Source: Selenomonadaceae bacterium (lineage in GTDB: Bacteria > Bacillota > Negativicutes > Selenomonadales > Selenomonadaceae). From it: a stretch of 64,000 bases of DNA. This document shows, piece after piece, positions 28,470 to 35,893 of the stretch. Below the pieces are notes generated by a model. That model was not told the origin of the DNA. It saw only the letters and a list, made by a program, of their open reading frames with translations, and searched no databases. A program made the position numbers and the translations under genes. Every line of letters starts with the position of its first letter. Within the stretch, counting starts at the first letter, position 1. The stretch spans positions 1 to 64,000 of the forward strand of contig JAFRRH010000022.1 in NCBI GenBank assembly GCA_017428215.1, in the 5' to 3' direction.

Positions 28470-28500
28470 AAAAAAGAATCGCCCGACTTTTAATCGAGCG
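28470..28500 (-). terminator. Terminator of the LysR gene
   Basis: CGCTCGA and TCGGGCG pair on the minus strand with one wobble, followed by ATTC and six T. It lies 25 bases after the LysR stop. Confidence 0.6.
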
Positions 28501-28524
28501 GCTCTTTTCGGTCAAAAATATTTT

Positions 28525-29394
28525 TTACAGCGGCTGTTTACAAAAATCTATGAATGCTTGCGCCGCCTTAGAGACGTATTTTTCTTTTTTCCACGCTAAG
28601 CCAATGTCAACGAATATCGGCTCGGAAAACGGGATTGCTTTAATGCCCGCTGAATTCTCGCATATAAAATCCAGTAGAAATGCTATTCCAACTTTATGTT
28701 CTACAAGTCCTTTAATCGTGACGATTTGCCCCGACTCAAGCACAGTTCGCGGCGAAATTTTTAGCGCAGTCAATTTGCTTTGAACGACTTCGCGCAAATA
28801 GGAACCTTCCTTCATCATGATTAAATCGGAGGCGGCAATATCCGCAGGTTTTATCTTTATTTTTCTGGCGAGCGGACTATCTTGCGCTACGCAAACCATT
28901 AATTGATTACGGCTCATTCTTAAGACGTTGAGATTTGGCGTTAACGCGGGAACAAGTATAATTCCAAAGTCGAGTTCGTCGCTTTCCAATTTTTCGCGAA
29001 TGGACAGCGAGCCTTCCTCGTAAAGTAACACGTCAAGATTTGGGTGCAGGTGCCGGAAGCCGGAAAAAACTTTCGGGAAGAGATACGCGCCCATCATCGG
29101 CGGGATTCCGATTTTAATTGTTCCCTTTTGCAACTGCTTATAATCGTTGACTTCTAAAATTGCGTCGTCGATATTCCGCAACGCGATTTCGATTCGCTTG
29201 AGAAAAACTTTGCCTTCGGGCGTCAAGGTTAGCTGTTTTTGACTGCGGTCGAAAAGTTGCACTTCCAATTCCGCCTCTAATTTTTTTATCGCGACGGTAA
29301 TGTTAGGTTGTGAAACTCGAAGTCTCTGCGCGGCACGTGTAATATTCTTCAAACGGCTTGCCATCTGAAAATACTCAAGTTGCCTCAGCTCCAT
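28525..29394 (-). CDS. LysR-family transcriptional regulator
   Basis: This is a 289-residue LysR regulator. The helix-turn-helix is at about residues 18-45 (ITRAAQRLRVSQPNITVAI), then the linker helix and the two-lobed effector domain starting GTIKIGIPPMMGAYLFP. ATG 29394 is chosen behind AAAGGAAG. It is divergent from an ABC ATPase gene across 110 bases, the usual LysR arrangement, so it may control that gene and itself. The effector is unknown. Confidence 0.9.
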   Translation of the reverse strand: MELRQLEYFQMASRLKNITRAAQRLRVSQPNITVAIKKLEAELEVQLFDRSQKQLTLTPEGKVFLKRIEIALRNIDDAILEVNDYKQLQKGTIKIGIPPMMGAYLFPKVFSGFRHLHPNLDVLLYEEGSLSIREKLESDELDFGIILVPALTPNLNVLRMSRNQLMVCVAQDSPLARKIKIKPADIAASDLIMMKEGSYLREVVQSKLTALKISPRTVLESGQIVTIKGLVEHKVGIAFLLDFICENSAGIKAIPFSEPIFVDIGLAWKKEKYVSKAAQAFIDFCKQPL

Positions 29395-29504
29395 TTGAAC
29401 CACTTCCTTTAATTGTATAACCCCAAAAAATTTTATATAATAATTCTGATTTATATTGTACAGTGCGGAAATTAATCTTGCAACTATTTTTCGGAGGTGC
29501 AAAT
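29395..29504. promoter_or_regulatory. Divergent LysR/ABC intergenic region
   Basis: A 110-base A+T-rich spacer between divergent starts with TATA-like elements in both directions and a short inverted motif (TTGTATAA, TTATATAA). It is the likely LysR operator region but no T-N11-A box is clear enough to place. Confidence 0.35.
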
Positions 29505-30209
29505 GTGCTTGAGCTTGTTAACGTGGAAAAAATTTTCGGTACAGTGCGGGCAGTAGATAATTTAAGTTTTACGATTGAGCGCGGCGAAGTATTTGGACTT
29601 TTAGGCAAGAACGGCGCGGGCAAAACTACAACTATAAAAATGTTGACGCTCCAATTAAAACCGACGGCGGGCGAAATTTTTTATGAGGGGCGGACAATTC
29701 ACGGCAACGAAATTTTTATCAAAAGTTTGCTGGGATTGGTGCCGCAACATTTGAACTTCGACCAGGACTTGACGGTTGAGGAAAATTTGGAACTGCATGC
29801 GAGACTTCACCACCTAAAAAAACTTGAACGACGCGAGCGCATTGACGAGCTTTTAAAATTCGTGGAGCTTGAAAGAGTTCGCAAATCTTTTGTACGGCAA
29901 TTATCGGGCGGCATGAAACGACGGTTATTAATTATCCGCGCATTGATTCACCGACCGAAAATTTTATTCTTAGACGAACCGACCGTTGCGCTCGACCCGC
30001 AAGTTCGCCATAAAATTTGGACGTTGATAAAAAATTTAAAGGCGCAGGGAATTACAATCGTGTTGACGACGCACTACATAGAGGAAGCGGAATTTTTATG
30101 CGACCGCGTGGCAATTTTAAATCGTGGAAAATTAGTTGCGCTTAACACGACGGAAAATCTCTGCGCGGGAAAATCTTTAGAAGAAGTTTTTATCAAGCTT
30201 ACAAAATAA
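29505..30209 (+). CDS. ABC transporter ATP-binding protein
   Basis: This 234-residue ATPase has Walker A LGKNGAGKTTTIKML (about 36-50), signature LSGGMKRRLLI, Walker B ILFLDEPTVALDP and the H-loop LTTHYIEEAEFL. It resembles the drug or polysaccharide export group (ABC-2 type). GTG 29505 is chosen behind GGAGGTG. No permease follows. Instead a 17-codon remnant homologous to its own C-terminus lies 78 bases downstream, so a second ATPase gene and perhaps the permease were deleted. Confidence 0.88.
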   Translation: MLELVNVEKIFGTVRAVDNLSFTIERGEVFGLLGKNGAGKTTTIKMLTLQLKPTAGEIFYEGRTIHGNEIFIKSLLGLVPQHLNFDQDLTVEENLELHARLHHLKKLERRERIDELLKFVELERVRKSFVRQLSGGMKRRLLIIRALIHRPKILFLDEPTVALDPQVRHKIWTLIKNLKAQGITIVLTTHYIEEAEFLCDRVAILNRGKLVALNTTENLCAGKSLEEVFIKLTK

Positions 30210-30287
30210 ATTTTTCAAAGCGCGGCGATAAGCTGAAAAGTTTAAACGGCAAATCGCGTCCGCTGTTCCGTCGCTTTTAAAGCGACT

Positions 30288-30338
30288 CTCTGCGCGGGCA
30301 AATCTTTGGAAGAAATTTTTATCGAACTGACTAAATAA
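30288..30338 (+). pseudogene. Remnant tail of a second ABC ATPase gene
   Basis: The segment encodes LCAGKSLEEIFIELTK and a stop, while the intact gene ends LCAGKSLEEVFIKLTK. The DNA is about 80 percent identical over 51 bases. No start codon or upstream homology remains, so this is the scar of a tandem paralogue. Confidence 0.8.
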
Positions 30339-30370
30339 AAAAGTCCCTCCCGATTGAGAGGGATTTTTTT
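30337..30370. terminator. Bidirectional terminator between ABC remnant and pheA
   Basis: TCCCTC and GAGGGA form the stem, with six A before and seven T after, so it can act on both converging units. Confidence 0.85.
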
Positions 30371-31220
30371 ACGCCTGTATAACTGGGAAACAACCCAAAT
30401 TTTTTAGCCAAATACTTTTGTCGTAGACGGCTTTGATTGATTCGCGGAGTGCGTCGTCGCCAGCGTCAGTTTCCAAGTCGAAGAAAAAAATATACGCGCC
30501 TAAAATCGTTCGGGCAGGGCGAGATTCAATCCGTGTCATGTTCACGCCGCGTTTAGCAAATTCAGCAAGCACATCGCAAAGAGAACCTGCGCGGGAGCCG
30601 TCAATTTGGCAGATAATCAGCACTTTATCGCCGTCGAAAGTTTCAATCGGAGCGGCATCGCGTGGACGATATGTTATCTCAAAAAAGCGCGTGGAATTGT
30701 TCGGATTGTCTTGAATATCTTTTGCGGCGATTGTCAATCCGTTTAACTTGCCGGCGCGTTCAGTGCAGATTGCGGCAAAATTTTCGTCGGATTTGGCAAC
30801 AAGTTCAGCGGCGCGAGCGGTTGAAGTCGTCGCGACAATTTCGGCGTCGGGGAAATTTTTATGTAAGAACTTTCTGCACTGTGCAAGCGGTTGCGTGTGT
30901 GAAAAAATTTTTCTAACGTCCTTAACGTCAACGAGCGGTTTTGTCATTAGAAAATTTTTTACTTGCCAAACGAGTTCGCGAGAAATTGTTAAAGTGTCGC
31001 TTCTTGCCAGCGTGTCGAGCGTGATATTTATCGAGCCTTCCAACGAATTTTCGACGGGAACTAATCCCGCGTCCAATCTCCGTTCCTTAACTGCCGTTAA
31101 TACGTCGAAGATGTCCGCGCAGATTTCCAACTTAAAATCTTCCCGTAAAAATTTTTTCAGCCAAAGTGCCGCCTCCTCTGAATGTGTGCCCTTCGGTCCT
31201 AATATTCCTAACGTCTTCAT
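30369..31220 (-). CDS. pheA: Prephenate dehydratase
   Basis: This enzyme converts prephenate to phenylpyruvate for phenylalanine synthesis. The 283-residue monofunctional protein has the catalytic region GLVPVENSLEGSI, the TTSTARAA segment and NNSTRFFEI. A C-terminal ACT domain at about 205-275 carries the ESRP allosteric motif (MTRIESRPART), so feedback by phenylalanine is expected. ATG 31220 lies one base after the exonuclease stop, within the same operon. Confidence 0.94.
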   Translation of the reverse strand: MKTLGILGPKGTHSEEAALWLKKFLREDFKLEICADIFDVLTAVKERRLDAGLVPVENSLEGSINITLDTLARSDTLTISRELVWQVKNFLMTKPLVDVKDVRKIFSHTQPLAQCRKFLHKNFPDAEIVATTSTARAAELVAKSDENFAAICTERAGKLNGLTIAAKDIQDNPNNSTRFFEITYRPRDAAPIETFDGDKVLIICQIDGSRAGSLCDVLAEFAKRGVNMTRIESRPARTILGAYIFFFDLETDAGDDALRESIKAVYDKSIWLKNLGCFPVIQA

Positions 31221-31221
31221 G

Positions 31222-31878
31222 TCAATCACCAAGTTTCAATTTGCTTAATTCGGGGAAGAGGTCGCCGATTGATTGCGAAAGTTCTTTGGGCTTAAGCAAG
31301 TCAATCACCGGTTGCATAACTCGGAAAAATTCTTCGTCATTCTGCAACAACGCCAGAATTGCCGCCGTATTTGCCGCGTCTGCTAGAGCTGTGTGTTGCG
31401 TCCCTTCAAAGTCACGATTCATCGCGCCGATTGCGTGTTTTAATGCTAAACTGCTGTGCAATCCGATTCTGTCGTCGAACGCCTTTTGCAAATCTCGCCA
31501 TTGACGCTCCAATTTTCCAACGTCATAACCGGGAATTTTAAATCGGCATTCGTCGCGCAGTTGATTTATATCGGAATTGCTCCACGAGTAAAGCCGCATG
31601 TCCCACGTACCTATCCAATCCATAAAATCTTGGAAAGCCTTTGGGAACGTCGGCTTATCGGCAACAGTCTCTTGGGTTATTCCCGTCAATTTTGTTATGT
31701 GCTTGGTTATCTCGCCGTATTCGGGCTTGACGTAGCATTGAAATTCATCGACCATATTATAATTGTCGTCGAGCTTGACCGCGCCAATTTCTATAACCTC
31801 GTCGGTAGTGAACCTGCGCACATCTTTAAAACTTTTATTGACGGGATTCATTTCCAAATCAATTACTATGTGAACCAA
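31222..31878 (-). CDS. DEDDh-family 3'-5' exonuclease
   Basis: This 218-residue protein is a DnaQ/RNase T-like exonuclease. Motif I is VIDLEMNPVN (Asp7, Glu9), motif II SWSNSDINQL and motif III the late HTALADAANT (His and Asp). It resembles the KapD-like stand-alone group with unknown DNA or RNA targets. It starts at TTG 31878 behind GGGAGG and is followed after one base by pheA. Confidence 0.85.
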   Translation of the reverse strand: MVHIVIDLEMNPVNKSFKDVRRFTTDEVIEIGAVKLDDNYNMVDEFQCYVKPEYGEITKHITKLTGITQETVADKPTFPKAFQDFMDWIGTWDMRLYSWSNSDINQLRDECRFKIPGYDVGKLERQWRDLQKAFDDRIGLHSSLALKHAIGAMNRDFEGTQHTALADAANTAAILALLQNDEEFFRVMQPVIDLLKPKELSQSIGDLFPELSKLKLGD

Positions 31879-31948
31879 AATTTTAACCTCCCACGAAAAT
31901 TTTTCTTTTTAATTCTGGTTGACTTTGAAAATATCCTGCCAAAAATTT

Positions 31949-32818
31949 CTATATGTTAACTTCCTCAAGTAATGTTAGATACGATTCGTAGCGTTCGCGC
32001 AAAATTTCTCCGCGTTCGACTGCCGATTTAACGCCGCAATCCGGCTCGTGGCTGTGACTGCAACCATTTAAAAATTTACAGCTTGCCGCGAAGGGCGCGA
32101 ACTCTTTAAAGCAATGCCACAAATTTTTTTTATCAAGCCCCGCCTCCGTTAAATCAACCGCGCTGAAACCGGGCGTATCTACCAAAAAGCCGCCGCCAAA
32201 TTCTATCAGCTCGGAAATTCGCGTCGTGTGCTTGCCGCGCAGAATTTTTTCGCTAACCTTGCCGACTTTGAGCTTTAAACTTTTATCGACGGCGTTAAGC
32301 AATGATGACTTCCCGACGCCGCTCGGACCCGCAAAAACCGTTACGCCCGACGCTAAAATTTTCTTAAGCTCATCAATGCCCGTGCCCTTTATCGTCGATG
32401 TCCGAAGAATTTTATACAGCGGCTCATATTCCGATAAAAAATTTTCCTTAGACATTAAGTCAATCTTATTAATGCAAATTATTATCTCGGCAAGCGTGGA
32501 TTTTTCCGCCAAAACTAAAAATCTGTTCAGCAGTAGCGGATGCAATTTCGGCGCGTCAACTGCGAACGTTAAAATCACTCTGTCAACATTGGCTATCGAA
32601 GGGCGTATCAAAATATTTCGGCGCGACTGAACTCTCTCAATCACGCCGCTTTTATCTTTCAATCTAGAAATTTCCACGAAGTCACCAACATAAACCGCGC
32701 TCCCAATTTTTTTATCGCGCTTAAGTAATCCGCGCAGTTTGCAGGGAATAATTTCGTCGCCGACCTTTACGAAAAAGAAACTGTTGTAAAATTTTATAAC
32801 TCGTCCGATTTCTGCCAT
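31949..32818 (-). CDS. rsgA: Ribosome small-subunit GTPase RsgA
   Basis: RsgA is the circularly permuted GTPase that checks late 30S maturation. The 289-residue protein has an N-terminal OB fold, the permuted motif order G4 CINKID, G1 GPSGVGKSS, G3 DTPG, and a C-terminal zinc site with CKFLNGCSHSHEPDC. ATG 32818 behind AGGAAAG is chosen, one base after the pknB stop. The prpC-pknB-rsgA order is conserved in Firmicutes. Confidence 0.95.
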   Translation of the reverse strand: MAEIGRVIKFYNSFFFVKVGDEIIPCKLRGLLKRDKKIGSAVYVGDFVEISRLKDKSGVIERVQSRRNILIRPSIANVDRVILTFAVDAPKLHPLLLNRFLVLAEKSTLAEIIICINKIDLMSKENFLSEYEPLYKILRTSTIKGTGIDELKKILASGVTVFAGPSGVGKSSLLNAVDKSLKLKVGKVSEKILRGKHTTRISELIEFGGGFLVDTPGFSAVDLTEAGLDKKNLWHCFKEFAPFAASCKFLNGCSHSHEPDCGVKSAVERGEILRERYESYLTLLEEVNI

Positions 32819-32819
32819 G

Positions 32820-34664
32820 TTATCTTTCCTTAGCCTGGTCGCCTTCGCGGCTCGGCACGTCATTTTGAGTTGGAATATCCGGAAAATCATTTGATTGCGG
32901 CGTTTCGGGTTCGCGAGAAGGTTCAGGCTCCGGCGTTGGTTCCGGTTCAGGCTCGCGAACTTCTGCGCGGCGGGCAATTACCAAATCAACATAAGTGCCA
33001 AGCTCCACTTCAGAATCAGCCGAAGGATATTGCGCGACAACCGTACCTTCCGCTTGATTGCTATCTTGATAAGAAACGGTTCCAACGTGAAGTCCGCGCC
33101 CCTCTATACCGTCCTCAGCGACGCTAAGGCTGGCATTTTCGACATTCGGGACGCGCGTAACTTTTTGCGTAACTTTGACTTCCTCAACTTTCTTTTCAGG
33201 CTCGCCGCGTGAAACTATCAAGTCAATCGTTTGACCGCGTGTAATTTTCGTTCCAGTCGTCGGGTCGTGCGATAAAACCGTACCTGGCTCACTCGACGAA
33301 TCTTTTTCGTAAACACTGCCCAAATTTAAGCCGAGCTTTTGCAATCGTTCAATCGCCGCTGATTTTGCTAAACCTGCCAAATCGGGCATATCAATCGCCT
33401 CGCCGCCCTTGCTAACGTAAATCGTAACTAATCTGTCGCTTTTAACAGTTTTGCCAACATCGGGATCTTGAGAGACAACTTGACCGGCGGGAACATTCGC
33501 GTCGTAAGTTTCAGCTATGTTGACGCGCAATTTATTATCTTCCAAAATCTGTCGTGCCAATGCTAACTGCTTGCCTTTAACTTCGGGCACCGTAACAGTT
33601 TCTTCCGTATTCCAAACCTTTCCGAACGCCGCAAATATTCCCACGCCAAAGCCCACCATTAAAACCACTGCCATTAACATCATAAAAAGTTTCGATTTAT
33701 AAAAAGGTTTTTGTTCAACTGGCTCCTCTGGAGGTGTCTCCTCCTGCGTAGTTTGACCTCCTAAACCTTGACGAACTGCGCGGCGCGGAGGAATTTCTTG
33801 ACGTGGCAAAACTTTTGTGGCATCGGGGTCGCTTTTTACAGATACGCTCAACGCCGTCTCGACTTTTGAAAGTTCTTGCACAAGTTCAAAACTCGACGGG
33901 CGAATTTCGGGGCTTTTGCTCATCGCGCGGCAAACGATAGCTTCCAACATCGGCGGAATTTGCGGACGGTAACGGCTCGGCGAAATTGGCTCCTCTTCGA
34001 CATGTTTCATTGCGATTGCAACTGGATTGTCGCCCGTGAACGGCAACCGATTTGTCAGCATTTCATAAAGTACAATTCCTAAAGAATAAACGTCGGACTT
34101 CGGAGTTATTACGCCGCCGCGAGCTTGTTCCGGTGAAAAATAATGCACCGAACCTATAACGCTTCCGCCATAAGTTAGCGTTGACTCGGTGACTGCGCGA
34201 GCAATTCCAAAGTCAGTAATTTTCGCGTGCCCGTCGTCCGTCATCAAAATATTATGTGGTTTAATGTCGCAGTGAACAATGTTATTGGCGTGCGCGTGCG
34301 TCAAGCCGCTGGCAATGTCTTTAGCAATTCGCGTCGCCGTCAAAATATCAAGTGCGCCCTCGTCCTGAATTTTTTTCTTGAGCGTGCTACTCTGCACATA
34401 TTCCATAACAATGTAATGGTCATTGCCCGCAACTCCAACGTCGTAAATGCTGACAATATTTGGATGCGACAAACGCGCCGCCGATTTTGCCTCGCGGTGA
34501 AACCTTTCGATAAACTCCACGTCCGAACGATATTCCTCGTGGAGAATTTTTATTGCGACTGGTCGAGCAAGAAGTCGGTCGTGGGCTCTGTAAACTTCAG
34601 CCATGCCGCCGCTGCCGATTTTTTCTTCGAGCTCATATCGTCCGCTCAAAACTCGCTGAATCAT
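32820..34664 (-). CDS. pknB: Ser/Thr protein kinase with PASTA repeats
   Basis: This transmembrane kinase senses cell-wall fragments. The 614-residue protein has a kinase domain with the Gly-rich loop GSGGMAEVY (17-25), Lys39, Glu58, catalytic loop HCDIKPHN (131-138, Cys instead of the usual Arg) and DFG at 151-153. One membrane segment (about 328-350) is followed by three extracytoplasmic PASTA domains and a Pro/Glu-rich tail. Its ATG overlaps the stop of a 54-codon ORF that copies part of its own N-lobe. It is paired with the PP2C phosphatase upstream. Confidence 0.95.
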   Translation of the reverse strand: MIQRVLSGRYELEEKIGSGGMAEVYRAHDRLLARPVAIKILHEEYRSDVEFIERFHREAKSAARLSHPNIVSIYDVGVAGNDHYIVMEYVQSSTLKKKIQDEGALDILTATRIAKDIASGLTHAHANNIVHCDIKPHNILMTDDGHAKITDFGIARAVTESTLTYGGSVIGSVHYFSPEQARGGVITPKSDVYSLGIVLYEMLTNRLPFTGDNPVAIAMKHVEEEPISPSRYRPQIPPMLEAIVCRAMSKSPEIRPSSFELVQELSKVETALSVSVKSDPDATKVLPRQEIPPRRAVRQGLGGQTTQEETPPEEPVEQKPFYKSKLFMMLMAVVLMVGFGVGIFAAFGKVWNTEETVTVPEVKGKQLALARQILEDNKLRVNIAETYDANVPAGQVVSQDPDVGKTVKSDRLVTIYVSKGGEAIDMPDLAGLAKSAAIERLQKLGLNLGSVYEKDSSSEPGTVLSHDPTTGTKITRGQTIDLIVSRGEPEKKVEEVKVTQKVTRVPNVENASLSVAEDGIEGRGLHVGTVSYQDSNQAEGTVVAQYPSADSEVELGTYVDLVIARRAEVREPEPEPTPEPEPSREPETPQSNDFPDIPTQNDVPSREGDQAKER

Positions 34665-34825
34665 TTTTCCTTGCCCCTTAAGTTAATGAGCCTCGCACGA
34701 TGCAACTGCCGCGCCGCAATTTTTGCCTCATGCCGACTTTTTTTCTTAAACTCCTTGTCCCAATGATACGTTTCGTAGAGAATTTTTATTACAACAGGAC
34801 GAGCTATTTTGCTATCATTTTGCAT
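34661..34825 (-). CDS. 54-residue ORF copying the PknB N-lobe
   Basis: The product (positions 34825 to 34661) starts MQNDSKIARPVVIKIL. Residues 6-39 align without gaps to PknB residues 31-64 with about 19 of 34 identities, including the beta-3 Lys segment (VIKIL against AIKIL) and the alpha-C HEAK/REAK motif. The rest diverges. AAGGGG lies eight bases before the ATG and the stop overlaps the pknB start (ATGA), so it may be translated and coupled to pknB. The leader before this ORF resembles the leader before pknB, so a tandem duplication followed by decay is the simplest origin. Function, if any, is unknown. Confidence 0.6.
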   Translation of the reverse strand: MQNDSKIARPVVIKILYETYHWDKEFKKKSRHEAKIAARQLHRARLINLRGKEK

Positions 34826-34837
34826 TTTTACCGCCCC

Positions 34838-34936
34838 TTAAATTAATGCGTCGTGCGCAATGCGGCAAGCACAATCAATCGCGCCCCGCATAGCGTAATA
34901 AAGATTCAACGCACAGTAAAAAATTTCTCGGCACAT
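34838..34936 (-). CDS. 32-residue Cys-containing small ORF after prpC
   Basis: This ORF starts two bases after the prpC stop and encodes MCREIFYCALNLYYAMRG followed by AIDCACRIAHDALI. It has four Cys and no recognised homology. GGGAG 11 bases upstream could serve as a ribosome site. Translation is unproven, and it may just be spacer. Confidence 0.3.
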   Translation of the reverse strand: MCREIFYCALNLYYAMRGAIDCACRIAHDALI

Positions 34937-34938
34937 TT

Positions 34939-35640
34939 CTAATCAACTCCCGCGACAATAACAGAAACATTATCCCTGCCGCCCGCGTTCAATGCGGCGT
35001 CAATCAATGCGTCGGCGGGATTTTCGGCGGTCTTTATAATTTGTAAAATAAGTTCATCATCAATCATATTCGTCAAGCCGTCTGTGCACAATAAAAATAC
35101 GTCGCCGCTCTCAACGGGGAAACTTGCTTGGTCAACATAAATATTAGTCATTGCGCCAACTGCTTGCGTTAAAACATTTTTCATCGGGTGCACGCGAGCT
35201 TCTTCCGCCGTAAGTTCGCCGCGCCTCACCAGAGTTTCAACGTAGGAATGATCCTCCGTTATCTGCTTAAAAATATTATTCCTCAACAGATAAATCCGAC
35301 TGTCACCAACGTGCGCGAAATATCCTTGCCCGCCGTCCAAAGATAAAATCGTCGCCGTCGTGCCCATGCCCAGATATTCTTCGTGTTGCCGTGCCGTGTT
35401 TAAAATTTTGTCATTAGCAAGAAGAATTGCCTGCGCCAAGATTTTTTCGTCGTAAGGTCGCGCCGCCTTAGTCAAAAAATCTTTTACAGTTTCAACCAGC
35501 ATTTGGCTTGCAACTTCGCCCGCTGAAGCCCCGCCCATTCCGTCCGCCACTACGAATGTTTCCGGCTCTATGACTATCAGCGAGTCTTCGTTATTATTGC
35601 GCACTTTTCCAACATGCGTTGCTTGAAATATTTTCGCCAA
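34939..35640 (-). CDS. prpC: PP2C-family Ser/Thr protein phosphatase
   Basis: This metal-dependent phosphatase reverses PknB phosphorylation. The 233-residue protein has NNEDSLI, the metal motif VADGMGGASAGEVAS, the GDSRIYLL motif, LLCTDGLTNM and the final GGRDNVSVIV, all PP2C hallmarks. It starts at TTG 35640 behind GAGGTG and opens the prpC-(small ORFs)-pknB-rsgA operon. Confidence 0.95.
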   Translation of the reverse strand: MAKIFQATHVGKVRNNNEDSLIVIEPETFVVADGMGGASAGEVASQMLVETVKDFLTKAARPYDEKILAQAILLANDKILNTARQHEEYLGMGTTATILSLDGGQGYFAHVGDSRIYLLRNNIFKQITEDHSYVETLVRRGELTAEEARVHPMKNVLTQAVGAMTNIYVDQASFPVESGDVFLLCTDGLTNMIDDELILQIIKTAENPADALIDAALNAGGRDNVSVIVAGVD

Positions 35641-35687
35641 AATTTTTCACCTCTTCATAAAAATGCCGAGTGAATTTTTTTGGCTTG

Positions 35688-35716
35688 ATTTTAACAAAAG
35701 ATTTTCTTTCAGTCAA
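35688..35716 (-). promoter_or_regulatory. Promoter of prpC-pknB-rsgA
   Basis: On the minus strand TTGACT (35716-35711) and TAAAAT (35693-35688) are separated by 17 bases, 48 bases before prpC. Confidence 0.65.
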
Positions 35717-35829
35717 TATTCAGATTAACTTTACTAGGCGATATCTATATAAAATTAGCGATTCAATTAATAGTTATTGACGCATTAAAATGGCTTTTTA
35801 TGTTGATAATTTGGGATTCGCTGAAAAGT

Positions 35830-35859
35830 AAAAAAACTCCCGCCTCATTGACAGGAGTT
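35830..35859 (-). terminator. Terminator of the 1448-residue repeat gene
   Basis: AACTCC and GGAGTT pair on the minus strand, followed by a T run. The 110 bases between this and the prpC promoter show nothing else. Confidence 0.75.
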
Positions 35860-35893
35860 TATTGGTGAGTTGTTAATATTTAGTGGTTGGTAA

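Noticed and set aside
29505..30209. The ABC ATPase as the exporter of the repeat proteins
   Set aside because: It is a soluble ATPase without the membrane and peptidase domains of a type I secretion transporter, and no permease is adjacent.
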